Shown piece by piece: positions 17,138 through 24,908 of a stretch of DNA of 47,436 nt. Position 1 is the stretch's first letter. Every line of letters starts with the position of its first letter. The DNA lies in contig JACRMH010000054.1 of NCBI GenBank assembly GCA_016219545.1, forward strand, positions 1 through 47,436, written 5' to 3'. The notes beneath the pieces are model-generated. The model saw nothing but the letters and a program-made list of their open reading frames with translations. It did no database searches and was not told the origin of the DNA. This DNA is from Chloroflexota bacterium. GTDB taxonomy: Bacteria; Chloroflexota; Anaerolineae; Anaerolineales; Villigracilaceae. The translations under genes were made by a program, and so were the position numbers.

Positions 17138-17602
17138 TTATGGGATCCAATTGGATAATACATTCACAATCAGATCAGGATTTGCAGGGTCATTCGTTTT
17201 GAGATGAACCCCAAAGTTGTGCGGACCATCCATGCCTTCGTGCATCATGAAGACACTGGATTCAACGATCGTGCTTTCGCCAGGATTGAGTACCATCGAA
17301 CCGATGGTTAAATCGGGAGGTCAACATCCCTCCAGTATTTCAATATATGGTTCTTCCTTGAAACGCAACGTGCCATTGCCCGTATTGGTGATTTTAATCG
17401 CAAAGGTTTTATTGACACCGAATTTCACATCGCCATAATCAATCTTTTGCTGATCGACTGCAATGGATGGCGTTCCACCGACATCTCCGCCGCCTTGATT
17501 GGAAAAATAGAATGCAGCGACAGTCAGTAGAACTCCTCCCAATATGATAAGCGGGAGAAAAAGTTTATTGTTTTGTTTCTGTTTCCTTTGTTTTTTGCTC
17601 AT
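17138..17602 (-). CDS. DUF1573-like membrane-anchored protein, candidate selenoprotein (in-frame TGA at codon 94)
   Basis: The frame runs 93 codons, meets TGA at 17321-17323 and continues without break for 60 codons to TAA. The part after TGA is clearly protein-like and completes the same domain: PPDLTIGSMVLNPGEST, FMMHEGMDGPHNFGVHLKTN and VLSNWIP. The N-terminus has a basic stretch and a membrane helix (LFLPLIILGGVLLTVAAFYF), then a DUF1573/Ig-like fold (KIDYGDVKFGVNKTFAIKITNTGNGTL). The TGA codon follows EGC, giving EGC-U-PP where a second Cys would fit. A SECIS-like hairpin sits 18 bases after the TGA. Its start overlaps the cytochrome gene as ATGA. A simple nonsense mutation remains possible. 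Confidence 0.65.
17292..17308 (-). promoter_or_regulatory. SECIS-like hairpin downstream of the in-frame TGA
   Basis: On the minus strand ACCATCG-GTT-CGATGGT is a perfect inverted repeat. Drawn as a 6-bp stem it has the 5-base apical loop GGTTC, which starts with G and lies 18 bases after the TGA. Bacterial SECIS elements are stem-loops just inside the reading frame after UGA with a G at the start of the apical loop and a UGA-loop distance of roughly this size, so the fit is good. It lies in coding sequence (codons for TIGSMV). Confidence 0.55.
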
Positions 17603-18609
17603 TGATGTACTCCTTGATATTTAAATTGAAATGAGTAGAGAAACGCGACCAAGTCCCAGGTTTCTTCATCAGTAAAGATCGTTCCCCACATGGGCATGCC
17701 TGTTCCCATGCCGCCGCGCAGGAGAAGCCCTTGCAAAATGGCCGGCTTGGCTTCAAGCAAATGCTCCGCATCTGTAAAATCGGTCGGGGCTTGAATGCCG
17801 TGTTCATCATTATTTTTTTCCGCGATGGCTTTCATCTCATCCGCAAACTGACCGTCGCCCGCGCCGTTCTCGCCATGACACGCCGCGCAATTGACTTGAT
17901 AGAGTTTCTCTCCAGCTATCAACGCGGCGCTCGTTGTATGTTGCGCCCAAACATAGGCGACCACATCCCAAACAACAAGATCACTTAGCATTTGTAACGC
18001 AGGTTCGCCGCGCAGTTCATCAAATGTTTCCATCGGGGAATGCAAGACGTAATAATCGGATGTAAGCATCGTGGCTGGGATTTGATTGACGAATACCGCT
18101 CCGCGCTCCGCCGAGGGCTGGTTCGCCAATTCAACATGTTCCTCATCTGATTCATGTTCCTTATCCAATTCCAAGCCAAGATGAACATAAAGTGGGATGT
18201 CAGCAGCTTGAGCTTCTCCATCTCCGCTGACTTCAATCACACCGCGCATGCGCCAAAAATTCAAACTGGAAGGTGTTGTTGTGTAGAATGTGTATGTGCC
18301 TGGTTTATCGAAAGAGAGGGTGATGTTCACGGGTTCGCCAGGTTTGAAGGTCACAGGCCGTACTGGAGATTGCCCCAATGCAAATGTATGTTCCACATCG
18401 TCTGAAATCAAACGTAAACGAAGCGGTTCTCCAACATGTGCCTTGATACTATCTGGCATGAAGCCGCCGTCTTCGGCGATACGGACATGGATCGTGGTGG
18501 GTTGGCGGGAAAAACTCACAGCGGCGATCAACCCAATTAGGGAGAAGCAGGCTAAGGCTAGCGCTGAGCGGGGCTGAAGCGTCCAGATGAAGAAGCGGCG
18601 TGTCATCAT
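17599..18609 (-). CDS. Membrane-anchored cupredoxin-cytochrome c fusion protein
   Basis: 336 residues. An N-terminal membrane anchor (about 15-33) is followed by a cupredoxin-like domain (HVRIAEDGGFMPDSIKAHVG through GTYTFYTTTP) and, after an acidic linker, a cytochrome c domain with heme motif CAACH (C241, C244, H245) and a likely distal Met in GTGMPMWG. It would carry electrons outside the membrane. The cupredoxin part resembles the C-terminal domain of cytochrome oxidase subunit II or nitrous oxide reductase. Start and stop both overlap neighbours by ATGA, placing it firmly between the PCYCGC lipoprotein and the DUF1573-like gene. Confidence 0.85.
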   Translation of the reverse strand: MMTRRFFIWTLQPRSALALACFSLIGLIAAVSFSRQPTTIHVRIAEDGGFMPDSIKAHVGEPLRLRLISDDVEHTFALGQSPVRPVTFKPGEPVNITLSFDKPGTYTFYTTTPSSLNFWRMRGVIEVSGDGEAQAADIPLYVHLGLELDKEHESDEEHVELANQPSAERGAVFVNQIPATMLTSDYYVLHSPMETFDELRGEPALQMLSDLVVWDVVAYVWAQHTTSAALIAGEKLYQVNCAACHGENGAGDGQFADEMKAIAEKNNDEHGIQAPTDFTDAEHLLEAKPAILQGLLLRGGMGTGMPMWGTIFTDEETWDLVAFLYSFQFKYQGVHQ

Positions 18610-19052
18610 GGGATATTTGAAGTCCCGTATTTCGAATAAGTCGCATCTACATAGGTTCTAGCGTCCTGTGGACTTTTTCCATCTTGCAACATCCGCATGA
18701 CATCTTTGGTGATGTCCACGCAAATCGAACAGCCAAGCGCATGGTTATCGAATTGGACATTTCCCTGCGCATCCACATCCGAAACGTAGCAGTCATAATT
18801 GGATGTGTGACCGATATCTCCACAGCCGCAATAGCAGGGAATATCTTTCATAATATCAGGGTTGATGGATGCAAATTGATAAGCCTCCTGCACAGCTACA
18901 GGCGCAGATTGCACATCCGCAGGCATTTTATCCAGCGGCATCATATAAAGATGGACGTCACTTGATTTTGAAGTTGAACAGGCGGAAATTGCAGTGGACA
19001 ACAAAACTACTATGAGTGAAAGAAATAAAAGTTTGCGTGACTTTGAAATCAT
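18606..19052 (-). CDS. PCYCGC-motif lipoprotein
   Basis: 148 residues with a lipoprotein signal (LLSTAISAC, C25 lipidated) and the family motif IPCYCGCGD at about 71-79, plus further Cys in NYDCYVSD and LGCSICVDI. The Cys array fits the PCYCGC family (PF13798), known mostly by sequence and often found near copper or respiratory genes; a metal-binding role is likely but unproven. It is first in an operon with cytochrome c, DUF1573-like, FTR1 and a decayed rhodanese gene. A copy of the 16-bp repeat lies 80 bases upstream. Confidence 0.85.
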   Translation of the reverse strand: MISKSRKLLFLSLIVVLLSTAISACSTSKSSDVHLYMMPLDKMPADVQSAPVAVQEAYQFASINPDIMKDIPCYCGCGDIGHTSNYDCYVSDVDAQGNVQFDNHALGCSICVDITKDVMRMLQDGKSPQDARTYVDATYSKYGTSNIP

Positions 19053-19131
19053 ATTGAGCCTCCGTGATCGGATAGCCTAATAGTAGTCTGATAATTCAAT
19101 AGTCTCCAGCGCAGGATAGCGTAATGGCGTA

Positions 19132-19147
19132 TGCGCCAAATGGCTTA
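19132..19147 (-). promoter_or_regulatory. 16-bp repeat site, copy upstream of the PCYCGC operon
   Basis: TGCGCCAAATGGCTTA, a weaker match to the island motif TARGC-N6-GCYTA but with a clear GCC/GGC palindrome core. It lies 80 bases from the PCYCGC start codon. The rest of the 268-base gap (19053-19319) holds no gene; only a weak GTGAGC/GCTCAC stem at about 19162-19194 is seen. Confidence 0.5.
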
Positions 19148-19319
19148 TGATGAACGTCATAGTGAGCGCTTTCTAGAAGATTACAGTGCTCACCTATAGT
19201 GGTTAAGATAATGATTTGGAAAATCTTCCACGGAAAATAACCGTAAAACAAGGCTTTTTGGCTCGTTTAAATTCCAAATAATTATCTTAATGTCTATATA
19301 TTTGAAATATGAAGAATAT

Positions 19320-19619
19320 CTACTTTGCCACAATTTCTGCGCGGTATTCATGACGGCCATCGTTTCCCGATCCGACCACCGCATTTACGAGCGCTTCAGC
19401 AGAGACCTTTCTGCCATCATAGAAAACTTCAGCCATTCCCATATTCAGGGATATTTCGGCAAGAAAAACCCCGTCCAGCAAAAGCAAGCCATTCCGTACG
19501 CGCGTGGCACAGTTCTGGCAGCCCATTCCCGAAACAGCTAAAAGGGCACTGTCGGCATTACGGATCACACTGTCCAGCGCAGTTTTATTGATGGGTTCAA
19601 CGTAGCATTTTTCGTCCAT
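19320..19619 (-). CDS. Heavy-metal-associated (HMA) domain protein, CopZ-like
   Basis: 99 residues with a single ferredoxin-like HMA domain. The metal loop is GMGCQNCATRVRNGL (C34 and C37), the CxxC that binds Cu(I) in chaperones and P-type ATPases. It extends about 20 residues beyond a plain CopZ at the N-terminus, with an extra Cys5. It lies 21 bases after the YHS gene, and the two are probably one transcript. It may hand copper to the P-type ATPase at 25860-28496, whose first HMA-like domain lacks its Cys pair. Confidence 0.85.
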   Translation of the reverse strand: MDEKCYVEPINKTALDSVIRNADSALLAVSGMGCQNCATRVRNGLLLLDGVFLAEISLNMGMAEVFYDGRKVSAEALVNAVVGSGNDGRHEYRAEIVAK

Positions 19620-19640
19620 GATATCAACTCCTTATCAGTT

Positions 19641-19844
19641 TCAGTTTTGCTGGCGAATTAATAAATGTTTTGTTTTCTTTACCTTCTCCCCAAATTCCGG
19701 CTTTGCAAAGGATTTTGGTGCGCGCTCAAATTGCGCCTGACATTGGGGGCAACAAAGAAAGTAGTTGATGCCCTCGTGTTCTATGGTGATGTGTGCCTTG
19801 CCACGATTGATACGTTTGCCGCATACGGGATCTTTGAATGACAT
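19641..19844 (-). CDS. YHS-domain protein
   Basis: 67 residues: DPVCGKRINRGKA at the N-terminus and NYFLCCPQCQAQFERAP in the middle give the YHS/TRASH metal-binding pattern (Cys, then Cys-x2-Cys about 25 residues later). Such small domains bind copper or other soft metals and are found free or fused to P-type ATPases. A basic tail (KVKKTKHLLIRQQN) follows. A GGAG-type site precedes the ATG. It is first in a two-gene unit with the HMA protein. Confidence 0.8.
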   Translation of the reverse strand: MSFKDPVCGKRINRGKAHITIEHEGINYFLCCPQCQAQFERAPKSFAKPEFGEKVKKTKHLLIRQQN

Positions 19845-19951
19845 ATCGGAGCTCCTTGGTTTTGATTAATGTGCAGAGCGCATCTGAACATCTTTTTGAT
19901 TTTAGATTGACGTTCAAGATTTCTTAAGCGCAGAATTGCCCGACTCGTACA

Positions 19952-19967
19952 TAAGCATTTTTGCTTA
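19952..19967 (-). promoter_or_regulatory. 16-bp repeat site upstream of the YHS-HMA unit
   Basis: TAAGCATTTTTGCTTA, a perfect inverted repeat matching the island motif, 108 bases from the YHS start codon. A related core (GCAGAATTGCC) lies just beside it at 19930-19940. The perfect symmetry also makes it a possible hairpin, but no T-run follows. Confidence 0.6.
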
Positions 19968-19980
19968 TGTTATTCTTGGC

Positions 19981-20014
19981 AAAAAAAACTCCTGACCATC
20001 ATTGCAGTCAGGAG
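19981..20014 (-). terminator. Terminator of the multicopper oxidase operon
   Basis: On the minus strand CTCCTGAC / GTCAGGAG form a perfect 8-bp stem with a 10-base loop, followed by eight T. It stands 27 bases after the oxidase stop codon. Confidence 0.9.
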
Positions 20015-20041
20015 AGAGATACGGCGGTTTATTGCCATATC

Positions 20042-21631
20042 TTAAATTTCAATTTTGTAATTTCTCATCATACCTGCATCTTCATGTTCGAGATTGTGAC
20101 AGTGATAAAGGAATGTCCCCGCGTAATTTTCAAAGCGGACGAGTACCTGTACCTTTTCGCCAGGCATGACCAGCACGGTATCCTTCCAGCCATCGTCTAC
20201 AAAGCCGCTGCTCAACTCCTGATATATCAACTCATTACCCTGTGCAAGCTCGCGTCCGAGTATCTGAAATTGCACGCCGTGGATGTGCATAGGATGGGGC
20301 ATTTGCATATTCATCATACCCATTCCCATTCCACCCCCGCCACCTTCGAGGTTGGCGAATTCCCAAATTTCCAAATCGCCAAGTTGCACGATCTCATTTC
20401 GCGCAACCGAATCCATCTCGAATACGCTTCCATTGATGGTGTGAGCCATCCCCTGCATTGCCAGAGTAAAAGAGCGCGGGTTATTTCGATTTACAGCATC
20501 TTCCGCACGATGACGCGCAATGTTTGAAAGCTTGGCAGGGAGCGGGAGAACATCCGCGCCTTTCTCCCCGACTATCAAACGCAGGATGTCGAATGGCGCA
20601 CCATTGGGCAGGCTGAAACCACCGCCCATCATCCCTCCGCCATTGTCAAACCCTGAAAACGGTAAACTGACCAATCGCATTTCACTACCTGTTCGCTCAC
20701 TAAAATCCACCCAGAGTTCCACCCGTTCACCAGGCGCGAGCGTAATATAGCCACGGGTTACTGGCGCTTCCAGCAAACCGCCGTCGGTGGCGATCACGGT
20801 TAGAGGTGTACCATCCTGCCATGCGAGTTTATAGATGCGTGAGTTCGAGCCATTCAACAATCGCAAGCGGTACGCGCTGGCTTTAACATCCAGCGCCGCG
20901 TTTGGCGCGCCATTGACCAGAATCGTATCGCCCAGAAAACCGATCATCGAATCCATCATGCCGTTCGCCAGATAGACCATCTCGTTTTGCGAGTCGAATA
21001 TGCGATCCTGTATCACCAGCGGCAGATCATATTCGCCAGCAGGCAAACCCAGCGCGGCTTCCTCATCGTCGCTGACGATGAACAAACCCGCCAACCCATA
21101 ATACACCTGCGGAGCAGTCAATTGGTGCGAATGCGGATGAAACCAATACATGCCCGCGCGGTTAATCACCTGAAAATCATATTCAAAACTTTCGCCGGGC
21201 GCAATCGCATAACGCGGATGCCCGTCCATCTCCTCTGGAATAAGCAACCCGTGCCAATGGATGATGGTAGGGTCGGGGAGATCATTCTTAAGCCGAACCT
21301 GGACTCGTTGACCTATCTTGACCCGAAAAATGGGGCCAAGATAGGAGTTGCTCAACGTCTGGATTGATTCTGCGCCTCCCTCCCGCACTGCTGACTGATA
21401 CCGCCAAACGGGCGTTTCTGCCCCTGAGAAAATAGGCAGCGTGGTTCGTCCAGCAGTCAAGTCAACGGCAAGGGAAACAGGTATAGACGCGAGTGGCGTC
21501 AGGATAACGGGAGCAGTTGTCGGGTTCGCGAAGCGTGAAGCGGGCGGAATGAGTCCACAGGCACTGAGAGTCAATGTCCCTGCGCCCATTCCCATCAGTT
21601 TGATAAAGTCCCTGCGAGTGAGTCTGTTAAT
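20042..21631 (-). CDS. Three-domain multicopper oxidase (CueO/CotA-like), likely Tat-exported, apparent ATT start
   Basis: All copper-ligand motifs are present: HWHG and HPHSH for the trinuclear site, HPMHIHG, and HCHNLEHEDAGMM with the type 1 Cys and axial Met. Family members oxidise Cu(I), Fe(II) or phenols with O2. A Met/Gly patch (GGGGGMGMGMMNMQMPHP) near the T1 site suggests cuprous oxidase use. The first ATG (21595) would cut off the twin-arginine motif TRRDFIKLMGMGAG, which is in frame just upstream. AAGGAG stands nine bases before an ATT at 21629-21631, and no ATG, GTG, TTG or CTG lies between the upstream in-frame TAA and that ATT, so ATT is the likely start. A lipobox-like LSAC follows the Tat region. 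Confidence 0.88.
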   Translation of the reverse strand: MNRLTRRDFIKLMGMGAGTLTLSACGLIPPASRFANPTTAPVILTPLASIPVSLAVDLTAGRTTLPIFSGAETPVWRYQSAVREGGAESIQTLSNSYLGPIFRVKIGQRVQVRLKNDLPDPTIIHWHGLLIPEEMDGHPRYAIAPGESFEYDFQVINRAGMYWFHPHSHQLTAPQVYYGLAGLFIVSDDEEAALGLPAGEYDLPLVIQDRIFDSQNEMVYLANGMMDSMIGFLGDTILVNGAPNAALDVKASAYRLRLLNGSNSRIYKLAWQDGTPLTVIATDGGLLEAPVTRGYITLAPGERVELWVDFSERTGSEMRLVSLPFSGFDNGGGMMGGGFSLPNGAPFDILRLIVGEKGADVLPLPAKLSNIARHRAEDAVNRNNPRSFTLAMQGMAHTINGSVFEMDSVARNEIVQLGDLEIWEFANLEGGGGGMGMGMMNMQMPHPMHIHGVQFQILGRELAQGNELIYQELSSGFVDDGWKDTVLVMPGEKVQVLVRFENYAGTFLYHCHNLEHEDAGMMRNYKIEI

Positions 21632-21726
21632 GGTGAAGTTCTCCTTTTATTTTGCAATGCTTCCAGTATAGACTCCCCGTGTAAAGGAATAATGAAGATA
21701 AGACAAAGATTGCTTGAATGTCACCA

Positions 21727-21933
21727 CTACTCCCCATCTAGAGGATGTTCCACATCGCCTGCCAGAAATGGATCAGGGTCCTGTTCGAAAACACGCAGGC
21801 AGGCGCGAGTGCAAAAATAAAGGCGCTCGCCATGATAGATGGCGCTGGGATAGTTTTCGGGGTCTTTGATGACGCCTCCACAAACCGTTTTATATTCAGG
21901 CGATTGAGGTGTTGCAGTGATAGGTTGAGTCAA
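21727..21933 (-). CDS. Small YHS-like metal-binding protein
   Basis: 68 residues from a TTG start with GGAG eight bases upstream; the frame runs further back but without signals. VCGGVIKDPENYPSAIYHGERLYFCTRACLRVFEQDP has the YHS spacing (CGG, then FCTRAC, then F..DP). The C-terminus is acidic. It sits between the polyferredoxin and multicopper oxidase genes with about 90 bases on each side, no terminator between them, and is likely cotranscribed. Confidence 0.75.
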   Translation of the reverse strand: MTQPITATPQSPEYKTVCGGVIKDPENYPSAIYHGERLYFCTRACLRVFEQDPDPFLAGDVEHPLDGE

Positions 21934-22022
21934 AATATATTTCTCCAAATTGGGTTCAATAGATAATACGAAGGCGCAGGATAAAATCCTGCGCCTTATA
22001 ATTTCAAAGAAGCAGTAAGGGT

Positions 22023-23402
22023 CTACATTCTCATTGCCATCGGAAGCGTGAACAGAATCACATTCATAATAGTGAGGACGACCATCAAGACTGCGTAAGG
22101 GACAAAGGTTCCCCACACCTTACCGTCGGTGCTGTTGTTTTTCGCGATGCGATAGGCAACATAAAGTGACCCGATGAAACCAAGCGCCAGCAGCCCAAAT
22201 TGCAGGAATTGAATGGTAGCCATATCGAGAATGGCGGGGGAAGCTCCGTGAAATGCCATGCCGAATAATCCCATCGCTGTATAGTAAATGGATTTGCCTT
22301 CCGCCAATAAATGGAACAGGTTGTGGGCGATATGTCCAGCCATGTCCAACGCGATGATGGCATACCCGAAGCGGGCGAAATTTTCCACGAGAGAGACTTT
22401 GTTGAATTTACCAGCAACCCATGAAGTAAAGCCAAGTAAAGCAACTGGGATGATAATGGCGGTCGCAAAGGTAATACTGAATGTGACTGCGTAATTGGTC
22501 GTGCCCGTCACCTGCTCCAGCCAATTTAGCACCTTGCCCCACACTTCGAGCATGGTCACATTCTGAACGAACACAATACCCATGATGACCGCTGAAAGGA
22601 AAGCTTCTTCGACTTTGGGCTTGCGGATGAACCATAATTCCTTTGTGGGCGGGCGCACCGTCAATTGAATGGAGTTATTGGGGCAGCCTTTGATACACTC
22701 CGCGCAGAGTACGCAGTTGGCGCTGGAGGTCATGGTCTTGGGAAATTCGTACAAGGGACAGGGCATGGAATTATCTGTGCCTTTATAACAGGCGGCCACT
22801 GTGCAGGTTGCACAGATATCAGGAGTTCCGCGCAGGCTCAACATACCGTTTCGCGCATAGTTGCCAGATAACCCGCCAAGAAAACAAACGTAGCGGCAGA
22901 AGGTACGACGCTCGTAAAAAGCGCCAGAGACGATCACGCCCGTTGTTAATGTCAACATCAAGATGCCAGAGCCAAGTGGGTTTTCCACCACACCCCAGAC
23001 ATGGTCGCTCCAAGTGATGAAGATGAAGAGCGCATCAATGATCCAGATTCCGTATTTTTTCAGAAACTTTGGCACAGGGCGTTTATTGCCAACAAAATTT
23101 TGAACGAGGTCATTGATCTTGGCAAACGGACAAATCGCGCACCAGAAACGTCCCAAAAACAGGAAGATGATCGGGATCAACGGCCACCACAGTACCCAGG
23201 TCAGGGCGGTGCCGAAGTTGTCATGTGCGGCTTCGGGTCCAAGAATCAATTCGAACATGATCAGCATGAAAATGATCAAGGTCGGCCATTGAATGATGCC
23301 TGGATACCAGCGGCTGCGCAGGAAATTATTTATCAACTTGTTATCGAGCAGATTTCTGCCATTCAGCCAGGATGTATTTGGAGTGTTGATCGGAGTTGTC
23401 AT
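22023..23402 (-). CDS. Membrane polyferredoxin of the NapH/NosR-C type
   Basis: 459 residues with about ten membrane helices and several Fe-S motifs: GRFWCAICPF, RTFCRYVCFLGG, CATCTVAACYKGTDNSMPC and the 4Fe-4S run CVLCAECIKGCPNN. This is the architecture of NapH/NosR/RdxA membrane electron carriers that move quinol electrons to periplasmic partners. The stretch after the ferredoxin (about residues 230-459) is an extra membrane half beyond ordinary NapH. The gene follows the YtkA-like gene by 30 bases. A natural partner is the copper oxidase or cupredoxins of the same operon (inference). Confidence 0.8.
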   Translation of the reverse strand: MTTPINTPNTSWLNGRNLLDNKLINNFLRSRWYPGIIQWPTLIIFMLIMFELILGPEAAHDNFGTALTWVLWWPLIPIIFLFLGRFWCAICPFAKINDLVQNFVGNKRPVPKFLKKYGIWIIDALFIFITWSDHVWGVVENPLGSGILMLTLTTGVIVSGAFYERRTFCRYVCFLGGLSGNYARNGMLSLRGTPDICATCTVAACYKGTDNSMPCPLYEFPKTMTSSANCVLCAECIKGCPNNSIQLTVRPPTKELWFIRKPKVEEAFLSAVIMGIVFVQNVTMLEVWGKVLNWLEQVTGTTNYAVTFSITFATAIIIPVALLGFTSWVAGKFNKVSLVENFARFGYAIIALDMAGHIAHNLFHLLAEGKSIYYTAMGLFGMAFHGASPAILDMATIQFLQFGLLALGFIGSLYVAYRIAKNNSTDGKVWGTFVPYAVLMVVLTIMNVILFTLPMAMRM

Positions 23403-23432
23403 GGAATTGATCCTCTAAATAAAGAATAAAAA

Positions 23433-24080
23433 TTACTTGCGAATAACAGGGGACTTGCGTTTGAGGAAAGCAGCTGTCGCAATCACAGTGCCATTAATGC
23501 CGAAGAAGCCTGCTAGAACCGCGTAATTCAAACCAAACGTGCGAGCAATCTCGATCGGGAAGTCAACTTCTGTAGTTACACTGTCGATCGTAAAATGGAC
23601 ATTGAACATCCACTCGCCTGATGTCTCAAGGTGCAGTTTGCCTGCATATTCGCCAGATTCCATTGTGGGTTCAAGCATGATCGTCAGAGTTTCTTCACCA
23701 TGTACATCTGCCGCAGGTTCATTGGGTTTCATCACACCAGTGGATGGGACTTCCGTCGCCATGTCCATACCGCTTGAATTGCTGGTCATCACGCCAACAG
23801 ATGGTGCTTCCGCGGCCATTTCCATTCCCTCAACGGGCATGGCCGAGACTTCCACTTCCGCGTCTTGTACTGACATACCCATCGAATCCACGATCTGGAT
23901 GTGGAATTCGTTTTCACCGACCATCGCAGGCTCTTTAAAGACAAGTTCAACCTGATACCCGTTTACTGTTGCAACATATCCATTTTCAGTGCCACCATCA
24001 GCCAGGACCATTGTGGGCGTTATCAACAAAATAGCGGTGACCAATAACACCGCCATATTTCTGCGCATCATTCTGTTCAT
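23433..24080 (-). CDS. Exported YtkA/FixH-like protein with Met-rich insert
   Basis: Start chosen at the ATG 10 bases after AGGAGG; two codons earlier a TTG is possible. 215 residues: signal peptide ending near VLADGG, a YtkA-like beta domain (NGYQVELVFKEPAMVGENEF), a low-complexity Met-rich insert with near repeats (APSVGVMTSNSSGMDM, VPSTGVMKPNEP), the end of the domain (GEYAGKLHLETSGEWMFNVHF) and a C-terminal membrane helix. Met-rich segments bind Cu(I) in the periplasm. It is first in the operon with polyferredoxin, YHS and multicopper oxidase. Confidence 0.75.
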   Translation of the reverse strand: MNRMMRRNMAVLLVTAILLITPTMVLADGGTENGYVATVNGYQVELVFKEPAMVGENEFHIQIVDSMGMSVQDAEVEVSAMPVEGMEMAAEAPSVGVMTSNSSGMDMATEVPSTGVMKPNEPAADVHGEETLTIMLEPTMESGEYAGKLHLETSGEWMFNVHFTIDSVTTEVDFPIEIARTFGLNYAVLAGFFGINGTVIATAAFLKRKSPVIRK

Positions 24081-24151
24081 GAGCAATTTGCCTCCTGTAA
24101 TCAAAGTTAATCGAAGTTGACAAATCTTATCGTGTCAAGGCGAATCTCCAG

Positions 24152-24167
24152 AGCGCGATATGGCGTG
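24152..24167 (-). promoter_or_regulatory. Weak 16-bp repeat-like site upstream of the YtkA/polyferredoxin/oxidase operon
   Basis: AGCGCGATATGGCGTG keeps the GC-N6-GC centre but not the flanking TA ends. It lies 72 bases from the ATG. It is included because of its position; alone it would not stand out. Confidence 0.3.
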
Positions 24168-24244
24168 ATTTATCGTAGGCTAAATGACTTGTGACAAATA
24201 TCATGCAGCGATTGTGACAATCATTTTCCCTCCAAAATAAATTT

Positions 24245-24281
24245 AAAAAGATGGTTGATCAAGATAATGTCTTGAGCAACC
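24245..24281 (-). terminator. Terminator of the copA operon
   Basis: On the minus strand GGTTG-C-TCAAGA and TCTTGA-T-CAACC pair (11 of 12 bp, one internal mismatch) around a 5-base loop, followed by a T-run. It lies 27 bases after the stop of the last small membrane gene. Confidence 0.8.
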
Positions 24282-24307
24282 ACCTGCCTGCCTTCATACG
24301 TTCTTCG

Positions 24308-24514
24308 TTAGTTGTCGTGTTTTTCTGAATGTCCGAATATGCTCCATGCTCCGATTAAAAGCACCGATACTGCCACGCCGATCAGCCCAGCCAGGAAAAC
24401 CAGTATGGAAGTGAAGTCAAGCCAGGATTTTCCGAAGGACCAGAATAATATGACCCCGATAGTGAAAGCGCAAAGATAGGATATGGTGGAAAAATTTGTC
24501 TTTCCGTTTTTCAT
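24308..24514 (-). CDS. Small two-helix membrane protein
   Basis: 68 residues with two hydrophobic helices (ISYLCAFTIGVILFWSFG and LVFLAGLIGVAVSVLLIGAW), a basic N-terminus and a His-bearing tail FGHSEKHDN. It stands 15 bases after the cupredoxin gene with GAAAGGAAAG before the ATG. No family is recognised. It is the last gene of the copA unit, followed by the terminator. Confidence 0.65.
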   Translation of the reverse strand: MKNGKTNFSTISYLCAFTIGVILFWSFGKSWLDFTSILVFLAGLIGVAVSVLLIGAWSIFGHSEKHDN

Positions 24515-24529
24515 TTTCTTTCCTTTCGT

Positions 24530-24907
24530 TTACTCGACGATCAACTTGCCGCGCAGCATGCCCATCTGGCATTGAAAGCCATACTCGCCTGATTTTTCAG
24601 GTGTGAACTCGATGGTTGTTGGCTCGCCTTCCGGCAGGGGTGAACTTTTGTTGAAGTCGGGGAATAGCACCTGTTCCGAACACGCCGAGCTTTCCTGTCG
24701 CGTGAAGGTCAAACGCACGGGGCGACCTTTTTGAACAACGATAACATCAGGTGTGTAGCCGCCTTTCACCATGATTGCCACTTCCTGTGCGCCAGACGCG
24801 GACACTGCAACGCGTGTCTGCGCTTTTGGCGCAAACCAGAAATACCAGGCGATGAGAACGGTGAGAACGATTCCGGAAAGAATCACAAAGATTTGTAGAT
24901 TGGACAT
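24530..24907 (-). CDS. Membrane-anchored cupredoxin-domain protein
   Basis: 125 residues from the ATG with AAAGGAG six bases upstream; the frame extends further but without signals. One N-terminal membrane helix (IFVILSGIVLTVLIAWYFWF) leads into a short cupredoxin domain of the PF13473 type: GGYTPDVIVVQKGRPVRLTF, ACSEQVLFPDF, EYGFQCQMGMLRGKL. The last part carries a Cys and two Met suited to copper. It lies one base after the methyltransferase stop. A role as periplasmic copper acceptor for the neighbouring P-type ATPase is likely (inference). Confidence 0.82.
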   Translation of the reverse strand: MSNLQIFVILSGIVLTVLIAWYFWFAPKAQTRVAVSASGAQEVAIMVKGGYTPDVIVVQKGRPVRLTFTRQESSACSEQVLFPDFNKSSPLPEGEPTTIEFTPEKSGEYGFQCQMGMLRGKLIVE

Positions 24908-24908
24908 A

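Noticed and set aside
19961..20527. 188-aa plus-strand frame over the oxidase 3' end
   Set aside because: Antisense to the conserved HCHNLEH region; begins in the terminator.
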